Below are positions 1 to 7,969 of a DNA stretch of 12,260 bases, piece by piece. Made by a program: the position numbers and the translations under genes. The DNA lies in assembly GCA_018062725.1 (NCBI GenBank), contig JAGORP010000064.1, positions 1-12,260 of the forward strand, written 5' to 3'. Under the pieces are notes generated by a model. The model was not told where the DNA came from, did not search any database, and saw only the letters and a list, made by a program, of their open reading frames with translations. Origin of the DNA: Flavobacterium sp. (GTDB lineage: Bacteria; Bacteroidota; Bacteroidia; Flavobacteriales; Flavobacteriaceae). Position 1 is the first letter of the stretch. Each line of letters begins with the position of its first letter.

Positions 1-1621
1 GTTACATCTTGTACGTTTATAGTTTGTGAATCAGTCGATGTATTATTACAAGTATCTTTGGCAGTCCAAGTTCTAGTCACCGAATAGGAACCAGCACAAG
101 CGCCTGGAGTAGTTACATCAGCAAAAGTTAATGTAAAGGAACTTCCACAAGCATCCGAAGCCGTTGCAGTAGCAAAAACTGGAGTCGCTGGACAGTTAAT
201 AGTTGACACAGCCGGTAGCGGTGCAATTACTGGTGCAGTATTATCTTGTACGTTTATAGTTTGTGAAGCTGTTGCGCTAAAACAAGCATTACTTGCCGTC
301 CATGTTCTTTTAATGCTGTAAGAATTTGGGCAGGATCCAGGAGTTATTACATCAACGTAAGTTAGCGAAGAACTTTGACAACCGTTAGTTACGGTTGGTG
401 TTGCGAAATTGGGAGTTGTTGGACAATTGATTGTTGATGGTCCAGGTAATCCCGAAATTACTGGTGCACATGGCACACAAAATAATGGCGTTGCTACGTT
501 TTGAATTGTATTTGCACAGGCAGAATTTCTGAAATTTAAAGTACAACTTCCCGTTAATTGATCACCACAAATAGTTGACTTCGGTGTTAATTGATATTTT
601 AGCGTGATTATTTCAGCATTTAAAAAATCAATATTCCAATTGATTGTTTGTCCAGATAAGGTGTAAGTTCCTTTTGTTACAGTTATAGAAGCAGGTACTA
701 TATTAAAATTGTTAGATACTACTTCTTGAGCAAAAGGTGTTCCAGTAATTTGAGCAGCAATCCATGATAACTGATTAAATATTTGAGCATAAATACCTGT
801 TAAATTAGCACCACTTTCAGTAAAGAAGGCACCACCTGATTGAATATTATTTAAACAATATTGGGCATTTGTTTGGTCGGTACCAGAAATACCTCCAAAC
901 AATCCAACAGAAAATATTTGATTATTGTATGTTGTTCCAGATATTACGTTTGTTTTTGCATTGTTTGCTGCAGTAATGGCACTTTGTATACAAGATCCTG
1001 ATGTTCCACTGGTACAGCTTGATCCACCAGTTCCAGTTCGATTAGCTACACCATCTGTCAATAAAACAATACTTCTGGATGTATTACAATTAAAAGTACC
1101 ATTGGCTGTTAATTCATTATCAGCTTTAACAATTCCATCTTGAATATTAGTGGTTCCATTTGCTGTTAGTCCATTTATAATGGATAATAAACCAGCTTTT
1201 CCGCTTGTAAGTGTTAAACTTTGTCTAATTGTTGCAGTTGTTGAATAAGAAACAATAGCTACTTTGTTTAATCCAGTTGGATTGTTAGCAGGTAAAAATA
1301 TAGTGTTAATAAAATCCGTTGCAGCGTCTTTTGCATAATCCATAGACGTGTCAGTATCACCTGAAATTGTATTAGACATACTTCCGATACATCAATTACC
1401 AATACAACTTCTAAAGGTCTAGAAATTGGGTTAGCTCCTTGAATTTTTAATTCAACATCCAAAATACCACATGAACTCGGATTTAAAGTGATTGTTTTAG
1501 TGGGTGTAATGGTTTGACCTAACACAAGAGAACTTGTAAAAAGGAAGAACATAAATAAATGTATAAATTTTTTCCCCTGTGTATTTTGATTGAAAAAGTA
1601 AAGTATATTTTCCATCTTCAT
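1..1621 (-). pseudogene. Secreted vWA-domain adhesin with HYR-like repeats; frameshifted, and cut by window start
   Basis: Likely a cell-surface or secreted adhesin. The N-terminus has a signal peptide (basic KK near residue 17, hydrophobic stretch, cleavage near LGQ at 34-36). A von Willebrand A domain begins near residue 70. Reading from the ATG at 1621, the frame fails after D77-V78-S79, exactly in the MIDAS metal site. Adding one base between 1385 and 1387 restores D-x-S-G-S followed by MSNT, and the frame is then open to base 3 with no stop. The restored part carries the vWA motif LLTDG (Asp codon at 1053-1055) and, C-terminally, Cys-rich HYR-like repeats ending TINVQD. The gene continues past base 1, so any type IX secretion C-terminal signal is not visible. 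A small secreted-protein gene lies 30 bp upstream on the same strand, suggesting an operon. The break may be a real mutation or a one-base sequencing error. Domain assignment is firm; binding target is unknown. Confidence 0.8.
6..474 (-). repeat. Two tandem HYR-like repeat units of about 77-79 codons
   Basis: Within the restored adhesin frame, two successive units share the pattern TINCP...F.T...C.SS...L...DV.TPG.C..SYS..RTWTA...C...A/T.SQTINVQD. Landmark spacing is 237 bp (TINVQD-coding stretch at 6-30 versus 243-267, identical over 25 bases) and 231 bp (TINCP-coding stretch near 190 versus 421). The conserved cysteines fit disulphide-stabilised Ig-like modules typical of secreted Bacteroidota adhesins. 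The array probably continues beyond base 1. Confidence 0.8.
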
Positions 1622-1651
1622 TTCCTTTTATGTTTATATTTGTATGAAAAT

Positions 1652-2140
1652 TTATTCTTCGCTAGAATTAATAACTAAAGTGTATAGTCCAATAGAAGAT
1701 TTTACATTAGAACAATTTGTAGATTGGGCTACTACTTCAGTACAGCACCAACTATTGATTGCAGTACCTTGTGGAACAGTAATTTTAACTAAAAAATTTA
1801 ATGTTTGGCCAGGATTTACAGTTAACCTATTATTTTCTATTTGATTTAAATCGAGTGATTTCGCCTCTAAAATAGATTTGTTACTAAGGTCCTGGATTCT
1901 GCCATTAGCGTTGTTACATCTGCTATTTATATTTTGAGTACTAATGACATAAGTATCAATGCTATTCCCTAAATTGGTAATAGTCATTTTGTAAAAGGTC
2001 CCTGTGCTTGGTGTGCTTCTAGTATCCCTGTTTTTTTCAACGTTTAATTTAACATTACAGTTTTGAGAATAACTTAAAATGCTTGAAAAAATGAAAAACA
2101 GAATTGAAATAAATTTTTTTCGGAAAGTAGTCGTATACAT
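1652..2140 (-). CDS. Small secreted protein with an Ig-like (NEW3/CARDB-like) beta-sandwich domain
   Basis: Encodes 162 residues. I chose the ATG at 2140 because it is followed directly by a classic signal peptide (MYTTTFRKK, then a hydrophobic stretch, then SYS before Gln26). The longer open frame to 2365 puts 75 unlikely residues before it. The mature part reads like a single extracellular beta-sandwich: TITNLGNSIDTYVIS, then a NRLTVNPGQTLNFLVKITVPQG strand region, a pattern seen in NEW3/CARDB-type domains. Several cysteines (Cys28, one in SRCNN, a Cys-Cys pair after NSW, one in STNC) could form disulphides after export. No enzyme motif, lipobox or transmembrane anchor is visible. It sits 30 bp upstream of the vWA adhesin gene, so co-expression and a surface role are likely. 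I do not recognise a named family; function unknown. Confidence 0.75.
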   Translation of the reverse strand: MYTTTFRKKFISILFFIFSSILSYSQNCNVKLNVEKNRDTRSTPSTGTFYKMTITNLGNSIDTYVISTQNINSRCNNANGRIQDLSNKSILEAKSLDLNQIENNRLTVNPGQTLNFLVKITVPQGTAINSWCCTEVVAQSTNCSNVKSSIGLYTLVINSSEE

Positions 2141-2444
2141 AATAACAAATTTTAAATAATAGTTAAATGATGCAAAGGCGATCTTTGTATTCAAATAGTT
2201 ATAGGAAAAATTTGTAATAAATTCTGAAGTGGTGATAGAATTTACATATGTTTTGGAAATAGTGTTAAAAGCTTTTATTACTTTTAACATTGTAAAATTA
2301 TTACATAAAGTATTACGTTTTTCAATTTGGTTCATGTTTTCGATAAACAAGCCAATAATATCCATGAATTAACAATTTTTTAGTAAATGTTAGCTTTTAC
2401 TACACCGTTTTAAGTATTCTTTTTTCATTAATAATCAGTAGTTT
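2141..2444. other. AT-rich divergent intergenic region; no gene seen
   Basis: This 304-bp stretch separates the minus-strand secreted-protein gene from the plus-strand polyphosphate cluster, so it should hold both promoters. I found no exact TAnnTTTG element for either gene. The nearest is TAGCTTTT at 2391-2398 on the plus strand, with no matching -33 element. No RNA gene, hairpin terminator or repeat was recognised. Confidence 0.5.
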
Positions 2445-2927
2445 ATGAAGTCATTAATATTAGTTAGACATGCAAAGTCAGATTGGAATTTTCATCTAGA
2501 TGACCAGGAAAGACCGTTGACCGATAGTGGCAAATTAGCCATTAAAAAAGTGGGACTCATAGCTCAAGCATTACTAAAAAAGGAGGCCGAAATTTGGTGT
2601 AGCTCGGCAGTAAGAACGACCCAAACGGCTCTAATTTTCTGTGATACTGTTGCAATAGCGCCTTCAAAAATTGTATTTAAAGACGCTTTGTATACTTTTA
2701 ACGAAAATCAACTCGAAAAAGAGATTAAAAAATGCCAAAATGAAGTAAATATGTTAATTCTTTTTGGACATAATGAGGCTATTACAAATTTTGTCAATAA
2801 ATTTGGAGATGTAACCATTTTTAATGTCCCAACAGCCGGTTTGGTATTCTTACAATTTGATGTTAAAAATTGGGAAAACATTAACAAAGGAAAAACTATT
2901 AAAAAAATATTTCCAAAAGAGATTTAA
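2445..2927 (+). CDS. sixA: SixA-like phosphohistidine phosphatase (histidine phosphatase superfamily)
   Basis: A 160-residue cytoplasmic protein of the branch-2 short histidine phosphatase type. The RHG signature is LVRHAKS at 6-12, with His9 as the predicted phospho-acceptor. Other family landmarks follow in order: ERPLTDSGK (22-30), SSAVRTTQTA with Arg57, and LILFGHNEA with the second catalytic His109. Length and motif order match SixA, which removes phosphate from phosphohistidine in proteins. Only 5 bp separate its stop from the ppk1 start, so translational coupling is likely and the substrate may be linked to polyphosphate metabolism; that is inference. Gene symbol is by family likeness; a small-molecule substrate cannot be excluded. 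Confidence 0.85.
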   Translation: MKSLILVRHAKSDWNFHLDDQERPLTDSGKLAIKKVGLIAQALLKKEAEIWCSSAVRTTQTALIFCDTVAIAPSKIVFKDALYTFNENQLEKEIKKCQNEVNMLILFGHNEAITNFVNKFGDVTIFNVPTAGLVFLQFDVKNWENINKGKTIKKIFPKEI

Positions 2928-2932
2928 AATAT

Positions 2933-5047
2933 ATGTCATTGACAGAAAATAGATACATTGATCGTGAAAAAAGCTGGTTGGCTTTTAATTTTAGAGTGTT
3001 GCAAGAGGCTGGTGATGAACGTGTTCCGCTACTAGATCGGTTGCGTTTTCTTGGAATTTTTTCCAATAATTTAGATGAGTTTTTTCGAGTGCGTTATGCT
3101 GCAATTCGGCGTTTAGCCATGTCAGGAATAACTGGTGAGAAAGAATTGGGTGGTATTTCGGCGCAAGATTTGTTAAAATATATTACTGAAACTGTAATTG
3201 ATCATCAGTCGGAAAGCTTACGTATTTTGAGTATTATCGAAAAAGAACTCGAAAAAGAAAATGTTTTCATTATTAATGAAACCGAAATTAATAAAGAACA
3301 ACAAGATTTTATTCGCGAGTTTTTTATTCAAAAAGTAAGCCCCGAGTTAGTAACAATCATCTTGAATGATTTGGATGAATTTCCTTTATTGCGAGACACT
3401 TCGGGTTATTTGGCTGTAAAACTGGTCATGAAACCCAATGAAACGTCTTCCATTCTTGAAAAAATAAAAATTAAGAAAGATATTCGTTATGCGGTGATTG
3501 AAATGCCTAAAACAATCAATAGATTTGTCGTACTTCCCTCCAATAATGACAAGCAATACATCATTTTATTAGACGATGTTATTCGATTTAATTTAAATCA
3601 AATCTTTAATATTTTCGATTATGAAAGTATTTCGGCTCATATGATTAAAATTACACGTGATGCTCAGTTAGAGTTAGATTCTGATTTAAACAAAAGTTTC
3701 TTGGAGAAAATTTCATCGAGTGTAAAAGACCGAAGAATTGGGGAACCCGTTCGTTTTGTATACGATCAAACCATTGATAAGGATACGTTAAAATTCTTTT
3801 TACATCGAATGGGTATCGACTCTAAAGATAGTTTAATTCCAGGTGGACGTTATCACAATCGCCGTGATTACATGGATTTCCCTAACCTTGGACGCTATGA
3901 CTTATTATACAAATCAAATGTCCCACTTCCTGTAGAAGGACTTAGTTTGGAAGGAAGTATTTTAAAGCGTATCGAAAATAAAGACTATTTAATTAACGCT
4001 CCTTATCAATCGTTTGCCTACATCATCAAATTTTTAAGAGAAGCCGCTCTCGATCCAAAAGTAACAGCGATCAAAATTACGTTGTATCGTTTGTCTAAAA
4101 ATTCGCAAATAGTAAGTTCATTGATTAATGCGGCCAAAAATGGTAAAAAAGTTACGGTGCAAATTGAGCTACAAGCGCGTTTCGATGAAGCGAGTAATAT
4201 TTCATATGCCGAAATGATGCAAACTGAAGGCGTCGAACTTATTTTCGGGGTAAAAGGGTTAAAAGTACACAGCAAAGTATGTTACATTGAACGAATTGAT
4301 GAAAAAGGAAAAATGAAGCGTTACGGAATTGTTTCTACCGGAAATTTTAATGAAGGAAGCGCCAAGGTGTATACCGATGTTACTTTGTTTACAGCGCACC
4401 AACAAATTCTGAAAGATATGGCAAAAGTTTTCGAATTTTTCCAAATCAATTATCGCGTGCACCGTTACAAACATTTAATCGTTTCTCCACATTATACCCG
4501 ATCGAAGTTTCTAAAGCTTATTGATCGAGAAATATTGAATGCCAATTTGGGTCGACCTGCATATATCAAGCTTAAAATGAATAGTTTATCAGATTATAAA
4601 ATGATTGATAAACTGTATGATGCAAGTCGTGCCGGAGTGAAAATTCAGTTAATTGTACGCGGCATTTGTTCCTTAATTCCAGGGGTGGAAGGAATGAGTG
4701 AAAATATTGAAGCGATTTCTATTGTTGACGCGTATTTAGAACATTCACGGGTGTATATTTTTGGTAACGAAGACAATCCAGAAGTTTTCATTTCTTCGGC
4801 CGATTTTATGAGCAGAAACCTCGACAGTAGAGTAGAAGTGACCTGCCCAATTTATCAAGAGGATATTAAAAAAGAATTGATAGAAACGTTCGACATTGGT
4901 TGGAAAGGAAATGTAAAAGCCCGTTTCCATTCCGAAAAATTGGATAACAAATACCGTTTGCGTGGTAATAATCCGGTATTCAGAGCACAATTGGAAACCT
5001 ATAAATACTATAGAGACAAATTGGAAGTGGTTTCAGAAAAAGTTTAA
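2933..5047 (+). CDS. ppk1: Polyphosphate kinase 1
   Basis: A complete 704-residue PPK1 that reversibly transfers the ATP gamma-phosphate to long-chain polyphosphate. The N domain carries SNNLDEFFRVR (44-54), the nucleotide-contacting region in the family. The head domain spans roughly 115-315. The two phospholipase-D-like catalytic domains contain GLKVHSK with His446, equivalent to the autophosphorylated His435 of E. coli Ppk, and LEHSRVY with His604, equivalent to His592. STGNFNEGSAKVYTDVTLFT and ISSADFMSRNLDSRVEV are also typical. Length is normal (E. coli about 688) and no key residue is missing. It is the middle gene of sixA-like/ppk1/ppx, 5 bp after the first and 64 bp before the third, probably one transcript. 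Confidence 0.97.
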   Translation: MSLTENRYIDREKSWLAFNFRVLQEAGDERVPLLDRLRFLGIFSNNLDEFFRVRYAAIRRLAMSGITGEKELGGISAQDLLKYITETVIDHQSESLRILSIIEKELEKENVFIINETEINKEQQDFIREFFIQKVSPELVTIILNDLDEFPLLRDTSGYLAVKLVMKPNETSSILEKIKIKKDIRYAVIEMPKTINRFVVLPSNNDKQYIILLDDVIRFNLNQIFNIFDYESISAHMIKITRDAQLELDSDLNKSFLEKISSSVKDRRIGEPVRFVYDQTIDKDTLKFFLHRMGIDSKDSLIPGGRYHNRRDYMDFPNLGRYDLLYKSNVPLPVEGLSLEGSILKRIENKDYLINAPYQSFAYIIKFLREAALDPKVTAIKITLYRLSKNSQIVSSLINAAKNGKKVTVQIELQARFDEASNISYAEMMQTEGVELIFGVKGLKVHSKVCYIERIDEKGKMKRYGIVSTGNFNEGSAKVYTDVTLFTAHQQILKDMAKVFEFFQINYRVHRYKHLIVSPHYTRSKFLKLIDREILNANLGRPAYIKLKMNSLSDYKMIDKLYDASRAGVKIQLIVRGICSLIPGVEGMSENIEAISIVDAYLEHSRVYIFGNEDNPEVFISSADFMSRNLDSRVEVTCPIYQEDIKKELIETFDIGWKGNVKARFHSEKLDNKYRLRGNNPVFRAQLETYKYYRDKLEVVSEKV

Positions 5048-5111
5048 TTGTATAAAAGTTTAATCGTTTAACCGAATTAACAAGACTACAATTTACCAAA
5101 TTAACAAAAGG
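5048..5111 (+). repeat. ppk1-ppx spacer with imperfect short direct repeats
   Basis: The 64-bp gap is made of related AT-rich units: AGTTTAAT occurs at 5041 and again at 5057, and TAACCGAATTAACAA (5069-5083) recurs as TTACCAAATTAACAA (5093-5107) with two mismatches. No terminator or promoter element was recognised, so read-through from ppk1 into ppx is expected. Confidence 0.4.
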
Positions 5112-6002
5112 ATGATTACAATTAAAAAATATGCTGCGATCGATATTGGTTCCAATGCCATGCGATTGCTGATTATGAATATTGTCGAACAAGAAGGAAC
5201 AGCACCTCAGTTTAACAAGAGTGCTTTGTTTCGTGTACCCATTCGTTTGGGGCAAGATGCTTTTACCGTTGGCGAAATTACCGAAGAGAATATTGACCGA
5301 ATGGTAGACGCCATGAAAGCTTATAAATTATTAATGGGTGTTTATAAAGTAGAACGTTATATGGCTTGCGCTACATCGGCTATGCGTGAGGCTTATAACG
5401 GTAAAGAAGTTACTGATATTATTAAGAAGAAAGCCGATATTAAAATTGAAATTATCGATGGTAAAAAGGAAGCTGCGATTATTGCTAGTTCCGATTTACA
5501 TCAATTCATAAAAACGGAACAAACCTATTTGTATGTTGATGTTGGAGGCGGTAGCACCGAGTTTTCATTATTTTCGGAAGGAAAAATGGTCGCTTCCAAA
5601 TCGTTCAAAAACGGAACGGTTCGTTTATTAAATGATATGGTTAACGAAGTTGTTTGGCAAGAAATTGAAAAATGGATCAAAACCAACACCGAAGATTATG
5701 AAAATATTACGTTAATCGGATCGGGTGGAAATATTAATAAAATTTTTAAATTATCTGGAAAATTACAAGATAAACCCTTGTCGTATATGTATTTAAATGC
5801 GCAATACCAATATTTGAATTCACTTTCTTACGAACAACGCATCGCCGAATTAGCTTTAAATACTGACCGTGCCGACGTAATTATTCACGCATTAAGTATT
5901 TATCTAAAAGCGATGAAATGGAGTGGGGCTAATAAGATTTATGTTCCAAAAATTGGATTGTCTGATGGTATTGTGAAAGCGATGTATTTTGATAAGATTT
6001 AG
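5112..6002 (+). CDS. ppx: Short exopolyphosphatase of the Ppx/GppA family
   Basis: A 296-residue phosphatase of the ASKHA fold, predicted to cleave terminal phosphate from polyphosphate or pppGpp. Phosphate-binding loop 1 is AIDIGSNAMRLLI (9-21), loop 2 is VDVGGGSTEFSLF (142-154), and a third glycine loop is LIGSGGNINKIF. Glu120 in the DGKKEAA segment aligns with the region holding the catalytic glutamate of E. coli Ppx. The protein ends after the two actin-like lobes, so it is the short type without the C-terminal HD-like domain of E. coli Ppx. Its place after ppk1 favours polyphosphate as substrate. The ATG at 5112 lies 64 bp after ppk1 and gives an intact loop 1. Convergent with dnaX. Confidence 0.92.
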   Translation: MITIKKYAAIDIGSNAMRLLIMNIVEQEGTAPQFNKSALFRVPIRLGQDAFTVGEITEENIDRMVDAMKAYKLLMGVYKVERYMACATSAMREAYNGKEVTDIIKKKADIKIEIIDGKKEAAIIASSDLHQFIKTEQTYLYVDVGGGSTEFSLFSEGKMVASKSFKNGTVRLLNDMVNEVVWQEIEKWIKTNTEDYENITLIGSGGNINKIFKLSGKLQDKPLSYMYLNAQYQYLNSLSYEQRIAELALNTDRADVIIHALSIYLKAMKWSGANKIYVPKIGLSDGIVKAMYFDKI

Positions 6003-6037
6003 GAAATACTGAGTAACTCTGAAACTTTGTTATTTTA

Positions 6038-7821
6038 TTATAAATCCAAATCAAACGTTTTTCTAAGTAAATCTAAAGCCGGATTAATTTCATTCAAACG
6101 ATCATATTTTTCCTGCGTCGTAAAGGCCTTTTTTAATTCAATACTTTCATTGATTTTGATATCAATCGTGATGTTATGATTGTGTAGTTTTCCGCGTAAA
6201 TAGCCTAATAAATCGTGTTTTTCGCTTTCAAAATCAATTTTTGAACTTTCGTTAGGCAACTCGTGAATAATTCTTGTGCCGTCTAATTTGGGATCGTTAA
6301 TTAGCAATAAAGCTTCCACAATTTTATACCCTTTTTCACCTAATCTATTGGCATATTTAACCCATTGCTCTAACATTTGAGTTTCGGTAAATGGTTCGGT
6401 AGGCAATTCGTCGTGGAGTTTGTGTACCGGTTTTAATTGTGCTTCCAATTCCTTTTTGGCACGAATACTAGATAACGATAACGCCGAAACTTTGGGTTGT
6501 CCTTCAAATCCATTCGGAACGACAGGATTTATGGTTGGAGGTTGCGGATTATTAATAGCAGGAGTTCGATTTGCTTCATTAGGAATTAAAACGTTTTCTT
6601 TGATTTCCTGTTTTGGAATTTCAATGTCTATTTGATTATTGACATTGATATTTTCATTGACATCTGGAATTTTGTTTTTAGAATTTGGAATTTCAACAAT
6701 AGAATACCCAGAATTTCTAAAATAAGTGGGCGGAATTATAAAGGACTTAGCTTTTTTTTTTCTCCATCAAAAGTGATAGAGGCCAATTGCATCAAACAAA
6801 GTTCTACTAATAAACGCTGATTTTGGGAGGCTTTGTATTTTAAATCAGCATCATTAGCTAAATCAATACCATGAAGTAAAAATTCTTGAGTGGCTTTTTG
6901 AGCTTGTTCCCAATATAATTTTTGAGCATGTTCTCCGGCTTCTAATAAAGATAAAGTCGCTGGATTTTTGCATACCATCAAATCTCTAAAATGCGAAGCC
7001 AAACCAGCAATAAAATGATGGCCGTCAAAACCTTTGGCTAAAATATCATTATACGCCAATAATAATTCGGGGATTTTATTCTCTAAAATAAGATCGGTTA
7101 CTTTGACATAATACTCAAAATCAAGGACATTCAAGTTTTCGGTAACGGCAGTACGCGTTAAGTTGTTGCCACAATAGGAAACCACTCGGTCAAAGATTGA
7201 TAAAGCGTCACGCATGGCACCATCTGCTTTTTGGGCAATAATGTGCAAAGCATCATCTTCAAATGCTACATTTTGACTTTGGGCTACTTCTGCCAAATGT
7301 TCTTTTGCATCTTTAACCGTAATTCTTTTGAAATCAAATATTTGACAACGTGATAAAATCGTCGGAATAATCTTGTGTTTTTCGGTAGTAGCCAAAATAA
7401 AAATGGCATGACGTGGCGGTTCTTCTAATGTTTTAAGGAAAGCATTAAAAGCCGCGGTAGATAACATGTGTACCTCGTCAATAATATACACTTTATATTT
7501 TCCGGTTTGTGGCGGGATACGGACTTGATCAATTAAATTTCGAATATCATCTACAGAGTTATTCGAAGCCGCATCCAATTCAAAAACATTGAAGGCAAAA
7601 TCTTCATTCGGATCGTCATAGCCTTCTTGGTTGATCTTACGGGCTAAAATACGCGCACAAGTGGTTTTTCCAACCCCACGAGGTCCTGTAAATAATAAGG
7701 CTTGTGCCAAATGGTTGTTTTCGATGGCATTCAGTAGCGTATTGGTAATGGCTTGTTGCCCCACGACGTCTTTAAACGTTTGTGGACGGTATTTACGAGC
7801 CGATACGATAAACTGTTCCAT
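6038..7821 (-). CDS. dnaX: DNA polymerase III gamma/tau subunit, two frames joined at an A10 slippery run
   Basis: Clamp-loader ATPase of the replicative polymerase. From the ATG at 7821 the first frame encodes MEQFIVSARKYRPQTF, Walker A GPRGVGKT (46-53), Walker B IIDEVH (113-118), sensor 1 ATTE (144-147) and SRC (157-159), then the collar domain. It stops at 6736 after GEKKKLSPL (361 residues). A -1 shift on the ten A residues continues as AKSFIIPP through a proline/asparagine-rich linker and a C-terminal domain ending FDLDL at 6041; the combined product is 594 residues, normal for Bacteroidota DnaX. The short form ends at the boundary of the clamp-loader core, like E. coli gamma. The four zinc-binding cysteines usual between Walker A and B are absent. 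Convergent with ppx. Programmed frameshifting or RNA-polymerase slippage is likely; a homopolymer sequencing error is the alternative. Confidence 0.93.
6736..7821 (-). CDS. dnaX: Gamma-like short DnaX product (unshifted frame)
   Basis: This is the product if no shift happens at the A10 run: 361 residues with the complete AAA+ domains I-II and collar domain III, plus only four residues (LSPL) beyond the shared lysines 355-357. By analogy with E. coli gamma it would assemble in the clamp loader but lack the tau regions that contact helicase and polymerase. Whether it is actually made cannot be seen from DNA alone. It shares start, promoter and residues 1-357 with the long form. Confidence 0.55.
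   Translation of the reverse strand: MEQFIVSARKYRPQTFKDVVGQQAITNTLLNAIENNHLAQALLFTGPRGVGKTTCARILARKINQEGYDDPNEDFAFNVFELDAASNNSVDDIRNLIDQVRIPPQTGKYKVYIIDEVHMLSTAAFNAFLKTLEEPPRHAIFILATTEKHKIIPTILSRCQIFDFKRITVKDAKEHLAEVAQSQNVAFEDDALHIIAQKADGAMRDALSIFDRVVSYCGNNLTRTAVTENLNVLDFEYYVKVTDLILENKIPELLLAYNDILAKGFDGHHFIAGLASHFRDLMVCKNPATLSLLEAGEHAQKLYWEQAQKATQEFLLHGIDLANDADLKYKASQNQRLLVELCLMQLASITFDGEKKKLSPL
6752..6761 (-). promoter_or_regulatory. A10 slippery sequence for dnaX frameshifting or transcript slippage
   Basis: On the minus strand the codons are GAA AAA AAA AAG CTA, containing the heptamer A AAA AAG in the zero frame, the same one used by E. coli dnaX. GGAG lies directly upstream and could act as an internal Shine-Dalgarno stimulator. 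I see no strong hairpin just downstream. The run also suits transcriptional slippage as in Thermus dnaX: transcripts with 8 or 11 A would read the long form. Confidence 0.65.
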
Positions 7822-7838
7822 AGAAATTATTTGGAATA

Positions 7839-7871
7839 CAAATATAGGTTTTTAAAATTCCAAATTCCAAA
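7839..7871 (-). promoter_or_regulatory. Promoter for dnaX, Bacteroidota type
   Basis: On the minus strand the -7 element TATATTTG (7846-7839) matches TAnnTTTG exactly. A -33 TTTG (7871-7868) lies upstream with a 21-bp spacer. Transcription would start near 7832, about ten bases before the dnaX ATG, giving a very short leader. Confidence 0.65.
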
Positions 7872-7969
7872 TCTGAAAACTCAATTTTATCAAGATGTTG
7901 TTAACTATTTGAAGCAGAAATTAGTTAGGATGCTAAGAGTATAAAATGTAAGAAAATTAAAAATCAATT

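Noticed and set aside
925..1143. Plus-strand ORF of 72 codons opposite the vWA domain
   Set aside because: It lies fully antisense to the restored vWA coding frame and shows no protein-like motif.
2141..2365. 75-residue N-terminal extension of the small secreted protein
   Set aside because: It would bury a clear signal peptide in the middle of the protein; the extension shows no domain and has the composition of AT-rich intergenic DNA.
2391..2398. TAGCTTTT as promoter of the polyphosphate cluster
   Set aside because: It mismatches TAnnTTTG at the last base and has no -33 element at a suitable distance.
4018..4990. Minus-strand ORFs within ppk1
   Set aside because: They lie opposite an intact, highly conserved ppk1 and overlap its catalytic motifs; shadows of the coding strand.
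6003..6037. GAGTAACTC as a terminator between ppx and dnaX
   Set aside because: Only a 3-bp stem with a 3-base loop and no GC-rich stem or clean U-tract; too weak to call.
6038..6448. Separate 136-residue gene starting at a TTG
   Set aside because: Its frame is open upstream without a break to the dnaX A10 run and its sequence is the DnaX C-terminal domain, so it is part of dnaX.
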